Source: Acinetobacter zhairuonensis
GTDB lineage: Bacteria > Pseudomonadota > Gammaproteobacteria > Pseudomonadales > Moraxellaceae
DNA length: 64,000 nt
Direction of reading: 5' to 3'
NCBI RefSeq assembly: GCF_022601715.1
Contig: NZ_JAKVIM010000002.1
Span: 124,001 to 188,000 of the forward strand
The notes beneath the pieces are model-generated. The model was not told the DNA's origin. It saw only the letters and a program-made list of their open reading frames with translations, and ran no database searches. Every line of letters starts with the position of its first letter. The stretch's first letter is position 1. Positions 63,573 to 64,000 of the stretch are shown here, in pieces. A program made the position numbers and the translations under genes.

Positions 63573-64000
63573 TTAAGGTTTAACCACAACCAAGACCTGA
63601 ATGGCTTCTGGTGTAACAGATAAGCCATCCAATAAGCCGATGCCTTCTTTTTGCAATTTTTGTAAGCGTGTAATTTCATCTTCACGAATACTTGGGTTAA
63701 ATTGCTTCAAATAGCTTAAACGGTCAATTTCATATTGCCATTTTCCACCATAGATCTCTTTGGCTTGCTGCTTCATATCTGGTAAAGCGGCTTTGGCAAT
63801 ATTCAAGGCTTGTTGATAGCGCTCTTCAATCACGTCACGACGTGCTTTCACCACTTGACGGCAACTGTTGCTGTCTAAATGATGTAAATATGGCTTCAAA
63901 ATACTTGGTTCGATCTTCATCGATAAATCTTGACCATTTTCACTAAGCAATACGCGAATCAATTGCTGTGGCAAGCTCGATGGCAGATTCAATGCTTTAG
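63573..64000 (-). CDS. rapA: RNA polymerase-associated ATPase RapA, C-terminal part
   Basis: The frame is open from the window edge to the stop at 63573, so only the last 142 or so codons are present. SILKPYLHHLDSNSCRQVVK, RRDVIEERYQQALNIAKAAL and the ending YLKQFNPSIREDEITRLQKL plus IQVLVVVKP match the C-terminal region of RapA/HepA, a Swi2/Snf2-like ATPase that recycles RNA polymerase. The TTG at 63992 is not a real start. The ATPase motifs lie outside the window. Confidence 0.8.
   Translation of the reverse strand, partial: KALNLPSSLPQQLIRVLLSENGQDLSMKIEPSILKPYLHHLDSNSCRQVVKARRDVIEERYQQALNIAKAALPDMKQQAKEIYGGKWQYEIDRLSYLKQFNPSIREDEITRLQKLQKEGIGLLDGLSVTPEAIQVLVVVKP

Noticed and set aside
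1..64000. CRISPR arrays, tRNA or rRNA genes, prophage modules, intact insertion sequences
   Set aside because: None seen: no regularly spaced repeats, no cloverleaf-like sequences with CCA ends, no transposase or phage structural genes.

Overview
The window reads as a chromosomal segment of an Acinetobacter species (inferred from gene content; no 16S rRNA is present). The markers are a TyrA-AroA fusion, a monomeric 743-residue NADP isocitrate dehydrogenase, separate ahpC and ahpF loci, a desaturase-reductase-DesT cluster, a solitary hemP and AT-rich spacers. Most of it is ordinary core genome with short operons bounded by clear intrinsic terminators. I found no rRNA, tRNA, CRISPR array, prophage or intact insertion sequence.

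Layout. 1-5.6 kb: a possible mobile-element scar, rluE, a small membrane protein, icd, a hotdog thioesterase behind a Fur-box-like site, and a secreted hydroxyisourate hydrolase. 5.7-16.4 kb: M61 peptidase, dacC, a decayed NDH-2 pseudogene, slyD-type isomerase, photolyase, an eroded spacer with a 41-residue lipoprotein, yaaA, alpha/beta hydrolase, DUF2147 protein and a frameshifted GNAT pseudogene. 16.4-30.5 kb: tyrA-aroA and pheA, PfpI-like protein, acyl-CoA dehydrogenase, dctA, ybiB, yeaC-nadK, mrcB with an LpoP-like TPR lipoprotein, and a Nudix/ThiE fusion. 30.5-39.6 kb: Fur-controlled hemP, a ygiW-qseBC-like set, a stand-alone GspE-type ATPase, a MgtC/DUF4010 protein, a diguanylate cyclase overlapping trmO, and fpr. 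39.6-47.3 kb: a promoter/operator driving a probable structured RNA, a TetR regulator, two proteins of unknown role, a CDF exporter with its PbrR/CadR-like regulator, trhP-yfhL, and ahpF. 47.3-64 kb: a TelA-family three-gene operon, a TonB-dependent receptor, a KAS III enzyme, hrpA, ahpC, a KTSC protein, an O-methyltransferase, a DUF1653 protein, the desaturase/reductase/desT cluster and the C-terminal end of rapA.

Functional links. Aromatic amino-acid synthesis (pheA, tyrA-aroA) draws on chorismate and prephenate, and prephenate is also the precursor used by TrhP in tRNA hydroxylation. Peptidoglycan is served by PBP1b plus its probable lipoprotein activator and by DacC. Peroxide defence is served by AhpC, AhpF and YaaA. 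Iron control is indicated by two good Fur-box-like sites, before hemP and before the thioesterase.

The best candidates for something undescribed are: (1) the element at 39.725-39.995 kb, where a sigma70-like promoter with a TetR-style palindrome at the expected start point leads into about 235 nt of strongly structured, non-coding sequence ending in an intrinsic terminator; and (2) the TelA operon at 47.4-50.3 kb, in which TelA is encoded with what looks like a shortened TelA-related partner and a four-helix membrane protein.
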